DNA of 64,000 nucleotides from a virus: positions 1 through 64,000 of the IMG/VR virus record IMGVR_UViG_3300033993_001200; one strand, given 5' to 3'. Both the position numbers and the translations under genes were made by a program. Positions within the stretch are counted from its first letter, which is position 1, and each line of letters starts with the position of its first letter. Below are positions 1 to 9,364 of this stretch, in pieces. A model generated the notes under the pieces. It saw only the letters and a list, made by a program, of their open reading frames with translations. It searched no databases and was not told where the DNA came from.

Positions 1-2
1 GC

Positions 3-290
3 GCAGCTTTATTAGTAAGCATTGCACCTTTTACAACTGGGTGGAGGCTTCCAAATGTTATGGAATATTTATCTATTTTTAATTGGCAATTAACAGCAAG
101 GTTAAATTATTCGCCTTTTAATTTAGCGTCTAACCAATACCATACATCTAATACAGATATGGCAACTACAACAAATAATCTTTATGTATGGACTGGTAGT
201 AGTGCTCCTATAAATAGCGCATCAAAATCAACAAATAATGCTTATTTAGTTTGTCGCACTTTCACCGTAACTGGAACAACATTATCCTAA
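3..290 (+). CDS. C-terminal part of a truncated virion protein (5' end outside window)
   Basis: The frame is open from the first bases of the window and ends in TAA at 290, so this is the 3' end of a gene that starts upstream. The visible 95 residues are rich in Thr, Ser and Asn and contain a tryptophan-rich stretch. This composition is usual for C-terminal domains of phage tail, fibre or head-decoration proteins, but I recognise no family. An internal ATG at 60 is less likely to be the start because the upstream codons continue the same style of protein. It lies 16 bases before the next gene on the same strand. The virion role is inferred from position only. Confidence 0.6.
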   Translation, partial: AALLVSIAPFTTGWRLPNVMEYLSIFNWQLTARLNYSPFNLASNQYHTSNTDMATTTNNLYVWTGSSAPINSASKSTNNAYLVCRTFTVTGTTLS

Positions 291-306
291 TTAAAAAAAT
301 AATACA

Positions 307-540
307 ATGACATACAGTTTCCCACAATTTAATGTACAGATTGTAAACCCTACAATTTTTATAAATCTTAATACAATACAAGATAAAGCAATTGACAAAT
401 TATTGTCTGTTTTAGTTGTATTATCAACAGACACAGCACAATTTGGAGTAATTGCAGAAGACATGCCATATGTAAATACATGGGATGATGATGATATTCC
501 TGCAATGGTAAATAATTGGTTGATTCAATTTGAAGTATAA
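307..540 (+). CDS. Small hypothetical protein, virion/lysis region
   Basis: A 77-residue protein, acidic near its C-terminus with a run of four aspartates. I do not recognise the family. The ATG at 307 is preceded by an A-rich leader (TTAAAAAAATAATACA) without a Shine-Dalgarno sequence, as expected for a Bacteroidota phage. Its stop codon overlaps the next start codon (TAATG at 538-542), which suggests translational coupling to the peptidoglycan-active gene that follows. An antisense frame over most of this gene looks like a shadow. It may be a tail accessory or lysis-module protein, but that is only inferred from its neighbours. Confidence 0.7.
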   Translation: MTYSFPQFNVQIVNPTIFINLNTIQDKAIDKLLSVLVVLSTDTAQFGVIAEDMPYVNTWDDDDIPAMVNNWLIQFEV

Positions 541-1166
541 TGAAAAAATTCCAACAAATACTCAAAGACAAAGGCTATTATAGCTTAGCTATAGATGGCA
601 TCATTGGACCTAAATCATTAGAAGGTGCTCATTACTTTGTACTTGATGAACTTAACAAACGTAGTTGGGTACATCCTAAAAATGATATTGTGTTTATCAG
701 AACAGACCAAGTACTTGATAATAAGTTTGCTGATTATGCTGTTAGGTTTTATAATGGTAAAGCAGATATGATAGTTCCTTGTAGTACAACATCAGGTGAT
801 TATTATGTATTTAATCCTTTAACTGTAGGTGGTATTACTGGTACAGCAATAGCTTGTGAGCAACAAGTAATAGGTTCACATACATTTACAACTAGTTCTA
901 ATTGGAAATCATTATGGTTAGGTGCTCCTTACTTTATGCAGACTGGTGCTATTGAAATATATAGAGATGGAACTAAAGATAGAAAAATTGATACTGCTAT
1001 AAAAACACGAGGTTGGTATGGAATTAACTGGCATAAAGGTGGATGGGGTTCATGGGTTGATGGTTGGAGTGCAGGATGTTGTGTTGTTCCTGATAAACAT
1101 TGGTTTGAAATGATTAAGATATTTACTAATAAACAAATTTGTAACTTTACATTATTTGAAATATAA
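540..1166 (+). CDS. Peptidoglycan-active protein, L,D-transpeptidase/endolysin-like
   Basis: A 208-residue protein. Residues 1-30 resemble a short peptidoglycan-binding repeat (LAIDGIIGPKSLEG). The C-terminal half holds a His at about 165 (NWHKGG) and the signature WSAGC ending at Cys180. The order His then Ser-Ala-Gly-Cys is typical of YkuD-like L,D-transpeptidase folds and of phage lysis proteins that use a nucleophilic cysteine. It probably cleaves or modifies cell-wall peptides during lysis. There is no signal peptide, so export would need the holin-like protein encoded 200 bases downstream. It overlaps both neighbours by TAATG junctions. An alternative is a virion-associated wall enzyme used at infection. 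Confidence 0.6.
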   Translation: MKKFQQILKDKGYYSLAIDGIIGPKSLEGAHYFVLDELNKRSWVHPKNDIVFIRTDQVLDNKFADYAVRFYNGKADMIVPCSTTSGDYYVFNPLTVGGITGTAIACEQQVIGSHTFTTSSNWKSLWLGAPYFMQTGAIEIYRDGTKDRKIDTAIKTRGWYGINWHKGGWGSWVDGWSAGCCVVPDKHWFEMIKIFTNKQICNFTLFEI

Positions 1167-1354
1167 TGCTTGGTGGATTACTTGATGAAGAAGAATTTAA
1201 ATACCTTTTAGATAAACATTATCTTGAAGGTCATATTTTTACTCCATTAAGGATGACAAATGGAGATTGGATATTACCCTTGTATCAAATACTTAATAAC
1301 GAAAACATTGATTGTTGGTGGGTTAAATATTTACCTTTAATAGAATACAAATAA
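1166..1354 (+). CDS. Small hypothetical protein, lysis region
   Basis: A 62-residue acidic and aromatic-rich protein of unknown family. Its ATG overlaps the stop of the preceding wall-enzyme gene (TAATG), so it is probably translated by coupling with it. No membrane segment or signal peptide is visible. The location between a lysin-like and a holin-like gene suggests a lysis accessory role, but nothing in the protein itself shows this. Confidence 0.6.
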   Translation: MLGGLLDEEEFKYLLDKHYLEGHIFTPLRMTNGDWILPLYQILNNENIDCWWVKYLPLIEYK

Positions 1355-1366
1355 AATTTTTACAAA

Positions 1367-1669
1367 ATGAACTCTTTATTTTTACAAGTACCTCAAGAGG
1401 TAAGCTACTTAACAAATTATGGCATTTTAGGTGTATTTGCTATAATTATGATTGGCATTATTTACTTTATGGGCAAGCAGTTTTTTGTGCTTCATAAAAA
1501 AAATGAAACAAGGTTAAAAGAAATAGAAGACCAACTATTAAAATATGTTACAGAAGACAGAGCTACACTTATGGAAACAGTTAGTTCTAACAATCACGTT
1601 ATAGAAAACAATACAGCACTAATGAAAAAGTTACTTGCATTAGTTGAAAGATTAGAAAAGAATAATTAA
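1367..1669 (+). CDS. Holin-like small membrane protein (one TM segment plus coiled coil)
   Basis: A 100-residue protein with a single strongly hydrophobic segment at about residues 17-37 followed by a charged, heptad-like helix rich in Lys, Glu and Leu. This layout, a short N-terminus, one membrane helix and a cytoplasmic coiled coil, is that of BhlA-type phage holins and similar pore-forming lysis proteins. The gene follows the wall-active gene and is the last gene before a rho-independent terminator, which supports a lysis cassette. The alternative is an inner-membrane spanin-like protein. Assignment is by topology and context, not by a recognised sequence motif. Confidence 0.55.
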   Translation: MNSLFLQVPQEVSYLTNYGILGVFAIIMIGIIYFMGKQFFVLHKKNETRLKEIEDQLLKYVTEDRATLMETVSSNNHVIENNTALMKKLLALVERLEKNN

Positions 1670-1697
1670 GATTAAATTGAAACTCTCAATAATTTTT

Positions 1698-1730
1698 AAG
1701 ATATTTGTTACTTAAACAAATATCTTTTCT
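1698..1730 (+). terminator. Rho-independent terminator after the lysis module
   Basis: A 12-bp perfect inverted repeat (arms starting AAGATATTTGTT) with a 5-base loop is followed by a T-rich tract (TTCTTTT). It ends the lysis genes and sits directly in front of the nuclease gene start at 1734. Confidence 0.8.
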
Positions 1731-1733
1731 TTT

Positions 1734-2459
1734 ATGAGCAAGAATGTAATAGATACTATTAGTGATTCATTTTCTAAACTTTTTTTTCAAGAAGATAAAC
1801 ACATATATACAGTAAATGAAAAAGTACTTCCTTCAGTTTCTGCTTTGGTTAAATCTCATTGTGAAGCTTTTGATGAGTTGTATTGGGCTGAAAAAGAACA
1901 ACAAAAAGGTAAAGAGAGTCTTCAACAAATCCTTGAGAGGTGGGAAACAAAAAGAAATGTTGCAGCAACCAATGGCACTTCAGTACATGTATATGCAGAG
2001 AAATGGTGGCAAAGCAAAAACTCCATACCCCAAAATAATCAACAAAAAGCGGTAAAAGATTTTTTAGAAAATCTAACAGAATCAGGAAGATATACTTTAG
2101 TAAGTACTGAGTTACAAATGTATTCTGAAAAATATAAATATGCAGGTACTTGTGATTTATTGATGTGGGATAATTTAAATGATACTGCTGTTATACTTGA
2201 TTATAAAACAAATGAAAACTTAGATAAGCAATATGGATTTTTATTAGAACCATTTTCTTATAGTGCTAATACATCATTTAATAAATATCAGATTCAATTA
2301 AGTTATTATCAATTAATTTTAGAAGAGATAGATATAGAAGTTAAAGAAAGGTTTATAGTATGGTTAAAACATGATGGAACTTATGAAGTAAGACCATGTT
2401 TTGATTTCACAAATGTTTTAAAAGAATATTTAAATACAAATATCAATGAAAGTTGTTGA
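1734..2459 (+). CDS. PD-(D/E)XK nuclease, RecB/Cas4-like
   Basis: A 241-residue protein with the full motif set of RecB-type PD-(D/E)XK nucleases: His85 in GTSVHVYAE, Glu126, Asp141 in GTCDLL, the catalytic DYKT at 156-159, and a QxxxY-type helix at about 188-192. It should cut or process DNA using Mg2+. It lies among tail and neck genes, where crAss-like phages often carry a nuclease, and may act in DNA packaging, host DNA breakdown or genome maintenance. It starts four bases after the terminator T-tract and ends with TGA, overlapping the next gene by 14 bases. No cysteines typical of a 4Fe-4S cluster are arranged around the core, so a Cas4-type cluster is unlikely. Confidence 0.85.
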   Translation: MSKNVIDTISDSFSKLFFQEDKHIYTVNEKVLPSVSALVKSHCEAFDELYWAEKEQQKGKESLQQILERWETKRNVAATNGTSVHVYAEKWWQSKNSIPQNNQQKAVKDFLENLTESGRYTLVSTELQMYSEKYKYAGTCDLLMWDNLNDTAVILDYKTNENLDKQYGFLLEPFSYSANTSFNKYQIQLSYYQLILEEIDIEVKERFIVWLKHDGTYEVRPCFDFTNVLKEYLNTNINESC

Positions 2460-3141
2460 AGCTATACAAAGAGTTCAATCTTTATATTCTAAAGGTGTTG
2501 CTGCTGATGACAGAAGATTAACTAATAGACATATTTATAGTAAGTTAAAAACTGTAAGGTCAAGATTACTATATGAAAAAGTAGTTAAAAAACAATTTAT
2601 AGCCAGTACTAATTATCAAGTATTAAATTGTGTTGAGTTAATAAAAGCACCTATACATGAATGTCCTTGTATTCCTCCATTAGGTTGCTGTATATATAGA
2701 ACTAAATATCAATTACCTACTCCTGTAAGTGGAATTAGTGGACACATAATAAGGAGTGTTACATCTTTAGATGGCAGTATAGTATTTTCAGAAATAACTT
2801 GGCAAGATAAAAAATATAAACAGTATGATAAATATACTGCTACAAAACCTGATTATTTTATTTCTGATGAATACTTATATGTTACTGCTAAAAATGAAAC
2901 TGAAGTAATCAGAATAGAAATATTATTAGATGACCCTGTTGAAGGATATAATTTTCCATCATATTGTCCTAATCCTCAAGATGCATGTATTTCTATATAT
3001 GATAGAGAATTTCATTTAGATAATTCTATGTTTGATGCAATGATAGAACTTACAGTTCAAAGTCTATTACAAGTATTTTTAACAAATGTAGAAGATGAAT
3101 CTAATAACTCTAAAGATAATCCATCACAAGCAAACAAGTAA
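2446..3141 (+). CDS. crAss-like tail/neck structural protein (hypothetical)
   Basis: A 231-residue protein with several cysteine- and proline-containing loops in the middle (around residues 65-80) and a helical, Asn-rich C-terminus. I do not recognise a domain. It overlaps the upstream nuclease by 14 bases and is followed after one base by the IHF-like gene. In crAss-like genomes the genes around the IHF-like and tail-stabilising proteins encode ring, hub and neck proteins, so a structural role is a reasonable inference. There is no signal peptide or membrane segment. Confidence 0.65.
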   Translation: MKVVEAIQRVQSLYSKGVAADDRRLTNRHIYSKLKTVRSRLLYEKVVKKQFIASTNYQVLNCVELIKAPIHECPCIPPLGCCIYRTKYQLPTPVSGISGHIIRSVTSLDGSIVFSEITWQDKKYKQYDKYTATKPDYFISDEYLYVTAKNETEVIRIEILLDDPVEGYNFPSYCPNPQDACISIYDREFHLDNSMFDAMIELTVQSLLQVFLTNVEDESNNSKDNPSQANK

Positions 3142-3142
3142 T

Positions 3143-3670
3143 ATGAGTAAAGGAAAGAAGTTAGAAACATTTATTACATCTTATAAATATTATTGTCAAG
3201 AAGCTGAAAACAAAGTAAATAAGAAAGTATATTTATCTGTACTAAATGGATTTGCTGAATATTTGATGGATGCAATATTAGATGGAGAATGTGTACATTT
3301 ACCAAGTAAATTAGGAGCAGTAGAAATAATAGGTAAGAAATTAAAACCAAGAGTAACAGATAATGGAATTGAAGGATTAACTATTAATTGGCAAGCAACT
3401 AAAAAGTTATGGAAAGAATGTAAACCTTGTGAAGAAAGACAACAAAGAGTATATTATTTTAATGAGCATAGTGATGGAGTAAGGTATAGATATATGTGGA
3501 GTAGAAACTCTATATTAATAACTAATAAGTATTTATATACTTATGTTCCTAATAGAAAAAGTAAAGCTAAATTATTTAAAAAAATATTAGAGGGTAAGGA
3601 GTATTATGTGTTAGAAGGTAAGTTTGCTCCTCATTCAAGAAAAATTAAAAATACTACTAAAGATGAGTAA
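3143..3670 (+). CDS. IHF/HU-fold-like protein of crAss-like virion cluster
   Basis: The start at 3143 (MSKGKK) was chosen because it follows the upstream stop by one base; an in-frame ATG at 3095 would lie inside the previous gene. The 175-residue product begins with two helices and then a strand-rich part containing LDGECVHLPSKLGAVEI, which matches the pattern of HU/IHF-type proteins (Gly-x-Val-x-Leu-Pro-x-x-x-Gly-x-x-x-Ile). crAss-like phages encode such IHF-fold proteins in the tail gene cluster, where they serve as tail ring components rather than classical DNA benders. The C-terminal half is basic and aromatic-rich. It overlaps the next start codon. Confidence 0.6.
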   Translation: MSKGKKLETFITSYKYYCQEAENKVNKKVYLSVLNGFAEYLMDAILDGECVHLPSKLGAVEIIGKKLKPRVTDNGIEGLTINWQATKKLWKECKPCEERQQRVYYFNEHSDGVRYRYMWSRNSILITNKYLYTYVPNRKSKAKLFKKILEGKEYYVLEGKFAPHSRKIKNTTKDE

Positions 3671-4667
3671 TGAAGTTACACCTTATGCATCAGTAAATAG
3701 GATATTTGGTAAGATAAGAAGAGATTTAGGTTCAGTTCAAGGCATTAATGAATCTGATATGATAGAGTGGGCAGCAGAAGCTTTAGAAGCTATTGGTGCC
3801 ATTACTATTTATGAAGAAGCTGTTGCTTTTATTGAAGTTAGAAATCATCAAGCAGAGTTACCTAATGGACTACATGCTATTATTCAGATAGCTAGAAATA
3901 CTTGTTGGGATGATATTACAGGGTGTGGTGCTTGTCCATCAGATGTTATAGCATCTGCTATTGCTTCTGACCAAACTACATCTCAAAATACTAATCCTAT
4001 TCCTGTTGCTCTTGATTGTGATGGTCAACCTATTAATGAATATGAGTTAGCATATTATAGACCTTACTATGATATGAGAAATGAAACTGGATATTACTCT
4101 AACTCATATCTTTTTAATAATTGTTTTTCAGTAGTAAGGTTAACTAATCATAGTTTCTTTAATTCATTAGTGTGCCAACATCCTGAAGGAGAAAAACTTT
4201 ACTCTGAAGGTTCAGGTATGTTTAATGAATACACTATTATTAATGGTGATACTTTAAGATTGAGTTTTGAAAAAGGACAAGTAGCAGTATCTTATGTAAG
4301 ACAACAAGTAGATGACCAGGGTTATCCAATGATACCTGACCATTATGCTTATACTACTGCACTTACAAAGTATATTACTTATAAATTAATGGAAAGAGAT
4401 TTCTATTCAGGTAGAGAAGGTAGTAATGGTAGATTACAGAAAGCAGAACAAGATTGGCATTGGTATTGTAAACAAGCTCGTAATAGAGCTATGATGCCTA
4501 AAGGTGTTGACCAACTACAAAATATAATGGAACAAAGACAATACTTGTTACCAAGAAATACAAGATACTATGGATACTTTGGTAAAATGTCTAGACCTGA
4601 ATCTCGTAAATTTGATGACCCAGATTTCAGAAACTATTTTAGAGGTTATTATAATAGATATATCTAA
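3663..4667 (+). CDS. crAss-like tail stabilisation/neck protein
   Basis: The start at 3663 (MSNEV) overlaps the end of the previous gene; the ATG at 3624 would add a basic tail encoded inside that gene and is rejected. The 334-residue product begins with a helical segment (VNRIFGKIRRDLG, then DMIEWAAEALEAIGA) similar to head-to-tail connector and tail-stabiliser proteins such as the Tstab family of crAss-like phages. The C-terminus is rich in Arg and Tyr. It lies between the IHF-like gene and the muzzle-like gene, the order seen in related phages. The product name is inference from order and general character. Confidence 0.6.
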   Translation: MSNEVTPYASVNRIFGKIRRDLGSVQGINESDMIEWAAEALEAIGAITIYEEAVAFIEVRNHQAELPNGLHAIIQIARNTCWDDITGCGACPSDVIASAIASDQTTSQNTNPIPVALDCDGQPINEYELAYYRPYYDMRNETGYYSNSYLFNNCFSVVRLTNHSFFNSLVCQHPEGEKLYSEGSGMFNEYTIINGDTLRLSFEKGQVAVSYVRQQVDDQGYPMIPDHYAYTTALTKYITYKLMERDFYSGREGSNGRLQKAEQDWHWYCKQARNRAMMPKGVDQLQNIMEQRQYLLPRNTRYYGYFGKMSRPESRKFDDPDFRNYFRGYYNRYI

Positions 4668-7600
4668 TGGAAAAAAATGTAAACAGACCAAATAAAGGTA
4701 TGGTGCAGGATAATAATCCTGTTGACCAACCTAAAGAAACTTATAGGTATGCATTAAATGCTGTCAATGAAACTAATGATGGTAATAGAAATCTATTAAA
4801 TAATGAAAAGAGTAATGAACAATGTTGGGAGTTACCTTTAGGATTTTATCCAATAGGTTCTTGCTATACTATTAATAATGAGATATTAATTTTTTCTGTT
4901 AGTGGAATTACAAGTGCAATAGGTATAGTTAAAGACTGCACTTATACTGAAATATTAAATTCAGAATGTTTAGGATTTTCTATTGAACATCAAATAGATT
5001 GTACTTATAGAATTAAAAATGGATGTGAAAGAATATTTTATTTTACTGATGGGTTAAATCCTGTAAGACAAGTAAATATAGATACATTAGATTCTTATTA
5101 TAGTGATGCATACATAGCTTGGTTAGCTAATCCTATTGGACCATTTGTAGGTGAAAAATATAATTGTGATTTATTTGCATTACTTTCTCCATATCAAATA
5201 CCTTGTTTTGCTGATGTTCAAGTATTAAATGGTGGGCAACTATTATCAGGTTCTTATAATTTTGCTATACAATATGAAGATGATAATGGTAACTCTACTA
5301 ACTGGGTTACTATATCAAGACCTGTTAACATATATTTAGATAGTCAGTATTTACCTTACTTAAATATATTTGGTTCATCTAATTTAGAATCTGATGCATT
5401 AGGTGGTACAGCAGTAGTTACTAATAAAGCTATTCAATTAAGCATTAGTAATTTAGATACATCATTTGTTGTATATAGAGTAGCATGCATTAGAGCTACA
5501 TCATTTACAGGATTAGTTACTGCAGCAGTAGTTTCTCCTAATATACCTATAACTCAAAACACATTTATATATAATGGCAATCCTAATGGATTTACAGAAT
5601 TAGAACCTAATGATATAACATTAGGTAGATTAAATCTTGAATATGCTGAACATATAGAGCAATTAGAAAATAGATTATTAGTTGCAAACACTAAAGGCAA
5701 ACAAGTAAACTTCTGTGGATTTCAAAAATATGCATCTAAAATAGCATCTCATTATATTATTAAAGATGTAACAGATACAAATGCATTAGATGAAGGTAAT
5801 CCTAAAAATCCATTATCTCCTTTTGAGTGTGTAGGATTTATGGGTGGTGAAGTATATGCATTTGGCATTGTATATGTATTTAAAGATGGATTTGAATCTC
5901 CTGCTTATCATATTCCTGGACCACCAGTAAATAAAAGATGGGATTGGAATACTAATAATTGTGTAGATATAGTAACTGAATATGGAGTTACACCTGATAA
6001 TGAATATGTATTTCCTTGGAATCAAGATATAGAACATATAGTTCCATTAGCATTAGCAGCAAATTATGATTTAGGATTATTACCTAAAGTAGAAAAGTGG
6101 AGAGTATATGAAACTGCTATTGATGTTAATCCTGGTGATTCAGGACAAATGGCATACTGGCAATGTTTAAATAATTACTATCCTGAATTAGAATCATGTG
6201 ATAGTGGAGAATATTGGGGAGTAGATTTCTGTGGTGATGCAATAGTAAATAATCCTATTAGACATCATAGGTTTCCTTCTCGTACTTTAGAACCACATGT
6301 AGATAATGATGCAGGTGTAGAAACATATTATGCTATACAAGTTACAATAGAGATAGTAACTGCATGGCCTGTAGGAGTACCTGATATAAATTTAACTACT
6401 GGTTATGAAGTTAATCTTGTTCCTCAAACTCCTATAATTACTAATGTAGAAGAAGCAGATTTTATAAGTGGAGTTTATACTACTAACATTGTAACTATTA
6501 ATGCAGATAGTCCTACTGATATTAGTGCTATTTTAGGTTCAGGTGATTTCTTTACTACTTATGCTGCTGATTTTACTGTAACTTATAGTGTAGTATTTGC
6601 TTATGATGTTCCATATAATGGTTCTACTTTAAAAGTATTAGGTGTTAAATTTGATAATGTAGAATATCCTCATCCTGATATTGTAGGTCATTACTTTGTT
6701 AGAGCTGAAAGAGATGATTTTAACAGAACAATATTAGATTCAGGTATAGCAGGTAGAATGAGAGGTACTGCTACTGATGCATTTTCCTATATTACCTTTT
6801 CATACTTTACAAGAAACAATACTGGTGGTGGTGATTATCATTATGCATTTACTCCTAAGTTTTTATATCAAAGACAAAACTTAAGACCTGAGTACACTAA
6901 AGTAGAGTTAGAATTTTTATTTGATAGAAAAGCATTATCTTATATTAAAGAAGATGGTGTAGGTTCTTTTATTGTAGATACTGATACAATAATAGAATGT
7001 AGAGGTCAGTTTTATTCAGGTACTGATGATACTAATGGAGGAACTAATCATGCTACTTATAATATAATGACTTTAAATGGAGCATCTTTTGAAGACACTT
7101 TTGCTCCAGGTAATAGAATATATAATACTTCATTAATAAATAATATTCAAGTACTTAAAACAAGACAACTACCAAGAAATAATAATGACATTCCATACAT
7201 TACTTATAGAGTAGAAAGAGATGTGCATTCTAATTTAGACTCTATTAGTTATTATAAAATGCATAATTGTGTTATCAATAGTGAAACTGTTCAACCTAAT
7301 ATATTTGCAGGTGATGTATATATAACTCAGTTTAAACTAACTAATACTTTATATAGAGAATTTTTTAATGGTATTATAGGTGGTATTCTTGGAGTATTAG
7401 CTATTGCTGTTGCAGCTACATTAACAATATTAACTTTTGGTGCAACTACTCCTTTGTTAATAGGAGCAATAGTTTTAGCAAGTATAGGTATTACAGCAAC
7501 AGCTATTGGTAATACTGTTAATGCAATGAAAGAAACTAACTTAGACCAAACTGTTACAGATAATGAATTAGATGGTTTAGTTAGTAGTGCAGATAGTTTT

Positions 7601-9364
7601 ACTGCTTATGCTAATGAATATTTATTAGGAGTATATGTAGAGTCAGAAATTAATACTGCATTAAGACAAAGTACTAATAATGAATGTGGTGCATTGTTTT
7701 CTGAAGCTATTCCTGCTGCTGAATACTTTAGGTCTAAGATAATGTACTTTAGTTATGATGAAGAAAAATGGTTACCTAGAGGTGCACCATGTCCAGAACC
7801 TTATCATTATAATGTAGACTTTTCAAGAATGGCTAAAGAAAAAATTTACTTTCCTTTAGTTAGTAATTATAATTGTTGTTCAGAATGTTTAGAAAGTTTT
7901 CCATCAAGAGTATATTATTCTGAACAAAGTTTCTCTGAAGAAAATGGAGATAATTTTAGAGTTATACTCCCTAACAATTACAGAGATATAGAAGCTCAAC
8001 ATGGTGGCATTACTGATTTATTAAGAAAGAATAATAACCTTTTAATCTTTACTGAAGAATGTTTATGGAACTTACCACAAAATGTACAACAACAAACTGT
8101 AAATGAAATAGTTACATTTTTAGGTACTGGTAGTTATTTTTCTATACCACCAAGAAAATTAGTAGATTCAGATATGGGTAGTGCAGGTACTAGACATAAA
8201 TGGTCAGTAACTAAATCACCATTAGGAGTAGTTTATGTATCTGAAATAGAAAAAGCAGTTTACTTAATTGGAGGACAAGAAGGAATACAAAATATTTCTA
8301 ATCAAGGAATGTATAATTGGTTTACTGAAAATACTTTATCTTATTTAGCTACTCAATTTTTTAATCTTACTGATGAAGTATTTCCTAATCTTAACAATCC
8401 TAATAATCCTAATGGTATAGGTATTCATGGCATATATGACCCAAGACATCAAAGGATTATTTTAACTAAGAGAGATTACTTAATTAACCCTAATTATGTA
8501 GATACTTTTCAAACAATAAGTATTGAAGCAGGTTATTTAGGATTAGTGTCTGGTAAGTTATACTTTGATATTGATGACAATAGGTTTGTGAGATACAATG
8601 GTGGTTTAAGTTTTACTACTGTATCATTTACAAATGATATATTTTTTGAAGATAAATCTTATACTATTAGTTTTTCATTATTGAGTAATTCATGGGTGTC
8701 ATTTCATTCTTATTTACCATTGTTTTATTATAGTGACCATTATACTTTTTACTCTTCTATATCTAATTCAATCTATAAACATAATATAATAGGTAGTCAT
8801 CAAAAGTATTATGATGTATTGTATTCTCATATTATTGAAACTGTATCAGTATCTAATCCTATGACAACAAGATTATGGTCAGATATACTTTTAGAAACTT
8901 ATGCAAGAACATGGAATGTTGTAACTCAAGATTATTATGACATTAGAAATGTAACATTTAACTATCTTACTTTGTATAATAGTAGACAAGTATCAGGAGA
9001 ATTAAATATGGTAGTTAAAGATACTCAAGCTAATCCTCAAGATTATTATGAGCAACAAACTACTAATTCTAATACATCAATAGTTATAGATAGAAAAGAA
9101 AGAGATTGGCATATCAATGATTTTAGAGATATGAGAATTAATTATTTAATATCAATGTTTACTAAAGCATGGACTAGTATAGCATCTCAATATCCTATTG
9201 ATAAAGTAGTTAATCCTCCAGTAATAAATATTAATAAAGATTGGTATCAACAAGAAAGTTTTAGAGATAAATATTTAATTATAAGATTAAGATTTACTAA
9301 TTTTGAGGATGTAGAATTAACTACTAACTTTGTTATTGAAACTGAACAACAATCTTTCAGATAA
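4667..9364 (+). CDS. Very large tail protein, muzzle-like (crAss-like)
   Basis: A 1565-residue, Asn/Tyr-rich and beta-rich protein that begins with VNRPNKGMVQDNNPVDQPKE and an early motif about genes and nucleotide-like repeats is absent. A single long hydrophobic region at about residues 900-950 could form one or two membrane helices. Size and position, directly after the tail-stabiliser gene and before the cargo genes, match the muzzle protein of crAss-like virions, which closes the tail end and rearranges during DNA delivery. It is coupled to both neighbours by TAATG overlaps. The hydrophobic hairpin could insert in a host membrane, but that is inference. Confidence 0.6.
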   Translation: MEKNVNRPNKGMVQDNNPVDQPKETYRYALNAVNETNDGNRNLLNNEKSNEQCWELPLGFYPIGSCYTINNEILIFSVSGITSAIGIVKDCTYTEILNSECLGFSIEHQIDCTYRIKNGCERIFYFTDGLNPVRQVNIDTLDSYYSDAYIAWLANPIGPFVGEKYNCDLFALLSPYQIPCFADVQVLNGGQLLSGSYNFAIQYEDDNGNSTNWVTISRPVNIYLDSQYLPYLNIFGSSNLESDALGGTAVVTNKAIQLSISNLDTSFVVYRVACIRATSFTGLVTAAVVSPNIPITQNTFIYNGNPNGFTELEPNDITLGRLNLEYAEHIEQLENRLLVANTKGKQVNFCGFQKYASKIASHYIIKDVTDTNALDEGNPKNPLSPFECVGFMGGEVYAFGIVYVFKDGFESPAYHIPGPPVNKRWDWNTNNCVDIVTEYGVTPDNEYVFPWNQDIEHIVPLALAANYDLGLLPKVEKWRVYETAIDVNPGDSGQMAYWQCLNNYYPELESCDSGEYWGVDFCGDAIVNNPIRHHRFPSRTLEPHVDNDAGVETYYAIQVTIEIVTAWPVGVPDINLTTGYEVNLVPQTPIITNVEEADFISGVYTTNIVTINADSPTDISAILGSGDFFTTYAADFTVTYSVVFAYDVPYNGSTLKVLGVKFDNVEYPHPDIVGHYFVRAERDDFNRTILDSGIAGRMRGTATDAFSYITFSYFTRNNTGGGDYHYAFTPKFLYQRQNLRPEYTKVELEFLFDRKALSYIKEDGVGSFIVDTDTIIECRGQFYSGTDDTNGGTNHATYNIMTLNGASFEDTFAPGNRIYNTSLINNIQVLKTRQLPRNNNDIPYITYRVERDVHSNLDSISYYKMHNCVINSETVQPNIFAGDVYITQFKLTNTLYREFFNGIIGGILGVLAIAVAATLTILTFGATTPLLIGAIVLASIGITATAIGNTVNAMKETNLDQTVTDNELDGLVSSADSFTAYANEYLLGVYVESEINTALRQSTNNECGALFSEAIPAAEYFRSKIMYFSYDEEKWLPRGAPCPEPYHYNVDFSRMAKEKIYFPLVSNYNCCSECLESFPSRVYYSEQSFSEENGDNFRVILPNNYRDIEAQHGGITDLLRKNNNLLIFTEECLWNLPQNVQQQTVNEIVTFLGTGSYFSIPPRKLVDSDMGSAGTRHKWSVTKSPLGVVYVSEIEKAVYLIGGQEGIQNISNQGMYNWFTENTLSYLATQFFNLTDEVFPNLNNPNNPNGIGIHGIYDPRHQRIILTKRDYLINPNYVDTFQTISIEAGYLGLVSGKLYFDIDDNRFVRYNGGLSFTTVSFTNDIFFEDKSYTISFSLLSNSWVSFHSYLPLFYYSDHYTFYSSISNSIYKHNIIGSHQKYYDVLYSHIIETVSVSNPMTTRLWSDILLETYARTWNVVTQDYYDIRNVTFNYLTLYNSRQVSGELNMVVKDTQANPQDYYEQQTTNSNTSIVIDRKERDWHINDFRDMRINYLISMFTKAWTSIASQYPIDKVVNPPVININKDWYQQESFRDKYLIIRLRFTNFEDVELTTNFVIETEQQSFR

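Noticed and set aside
1816-2055. Plus-strand frame inside the PD-(D/E)XK nuclease gene
   Set aside because: It overlaps the nuclease in another frame and lacks its own leader; the nuclease motifs are complete in the chosen frame.
2446-2459. Possible stop-codon reassignment (TGA or TAG as sense), as known in some crAss-like phages
   Set aside because: TGA ends the nuclease gene (2459) and the E2-like gene (50462), TAG ends the 45-aa gene, TAA ends nearly all others, and the very long genes contain no in-frame stops, so the standard bacterial code fits.
3095-3142. Upstream in-frame start for the IHF-like gene
   Set aside because: It lies inside the preceding gene; ATG at 3143 follows that gene's stop by one base.
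3624-3662. Upstream in-frame start for the tail-stabiliser-like gene
   Set aside because: The extra residues are encoded within the IHF-like gene; 3663 is the coupled start.
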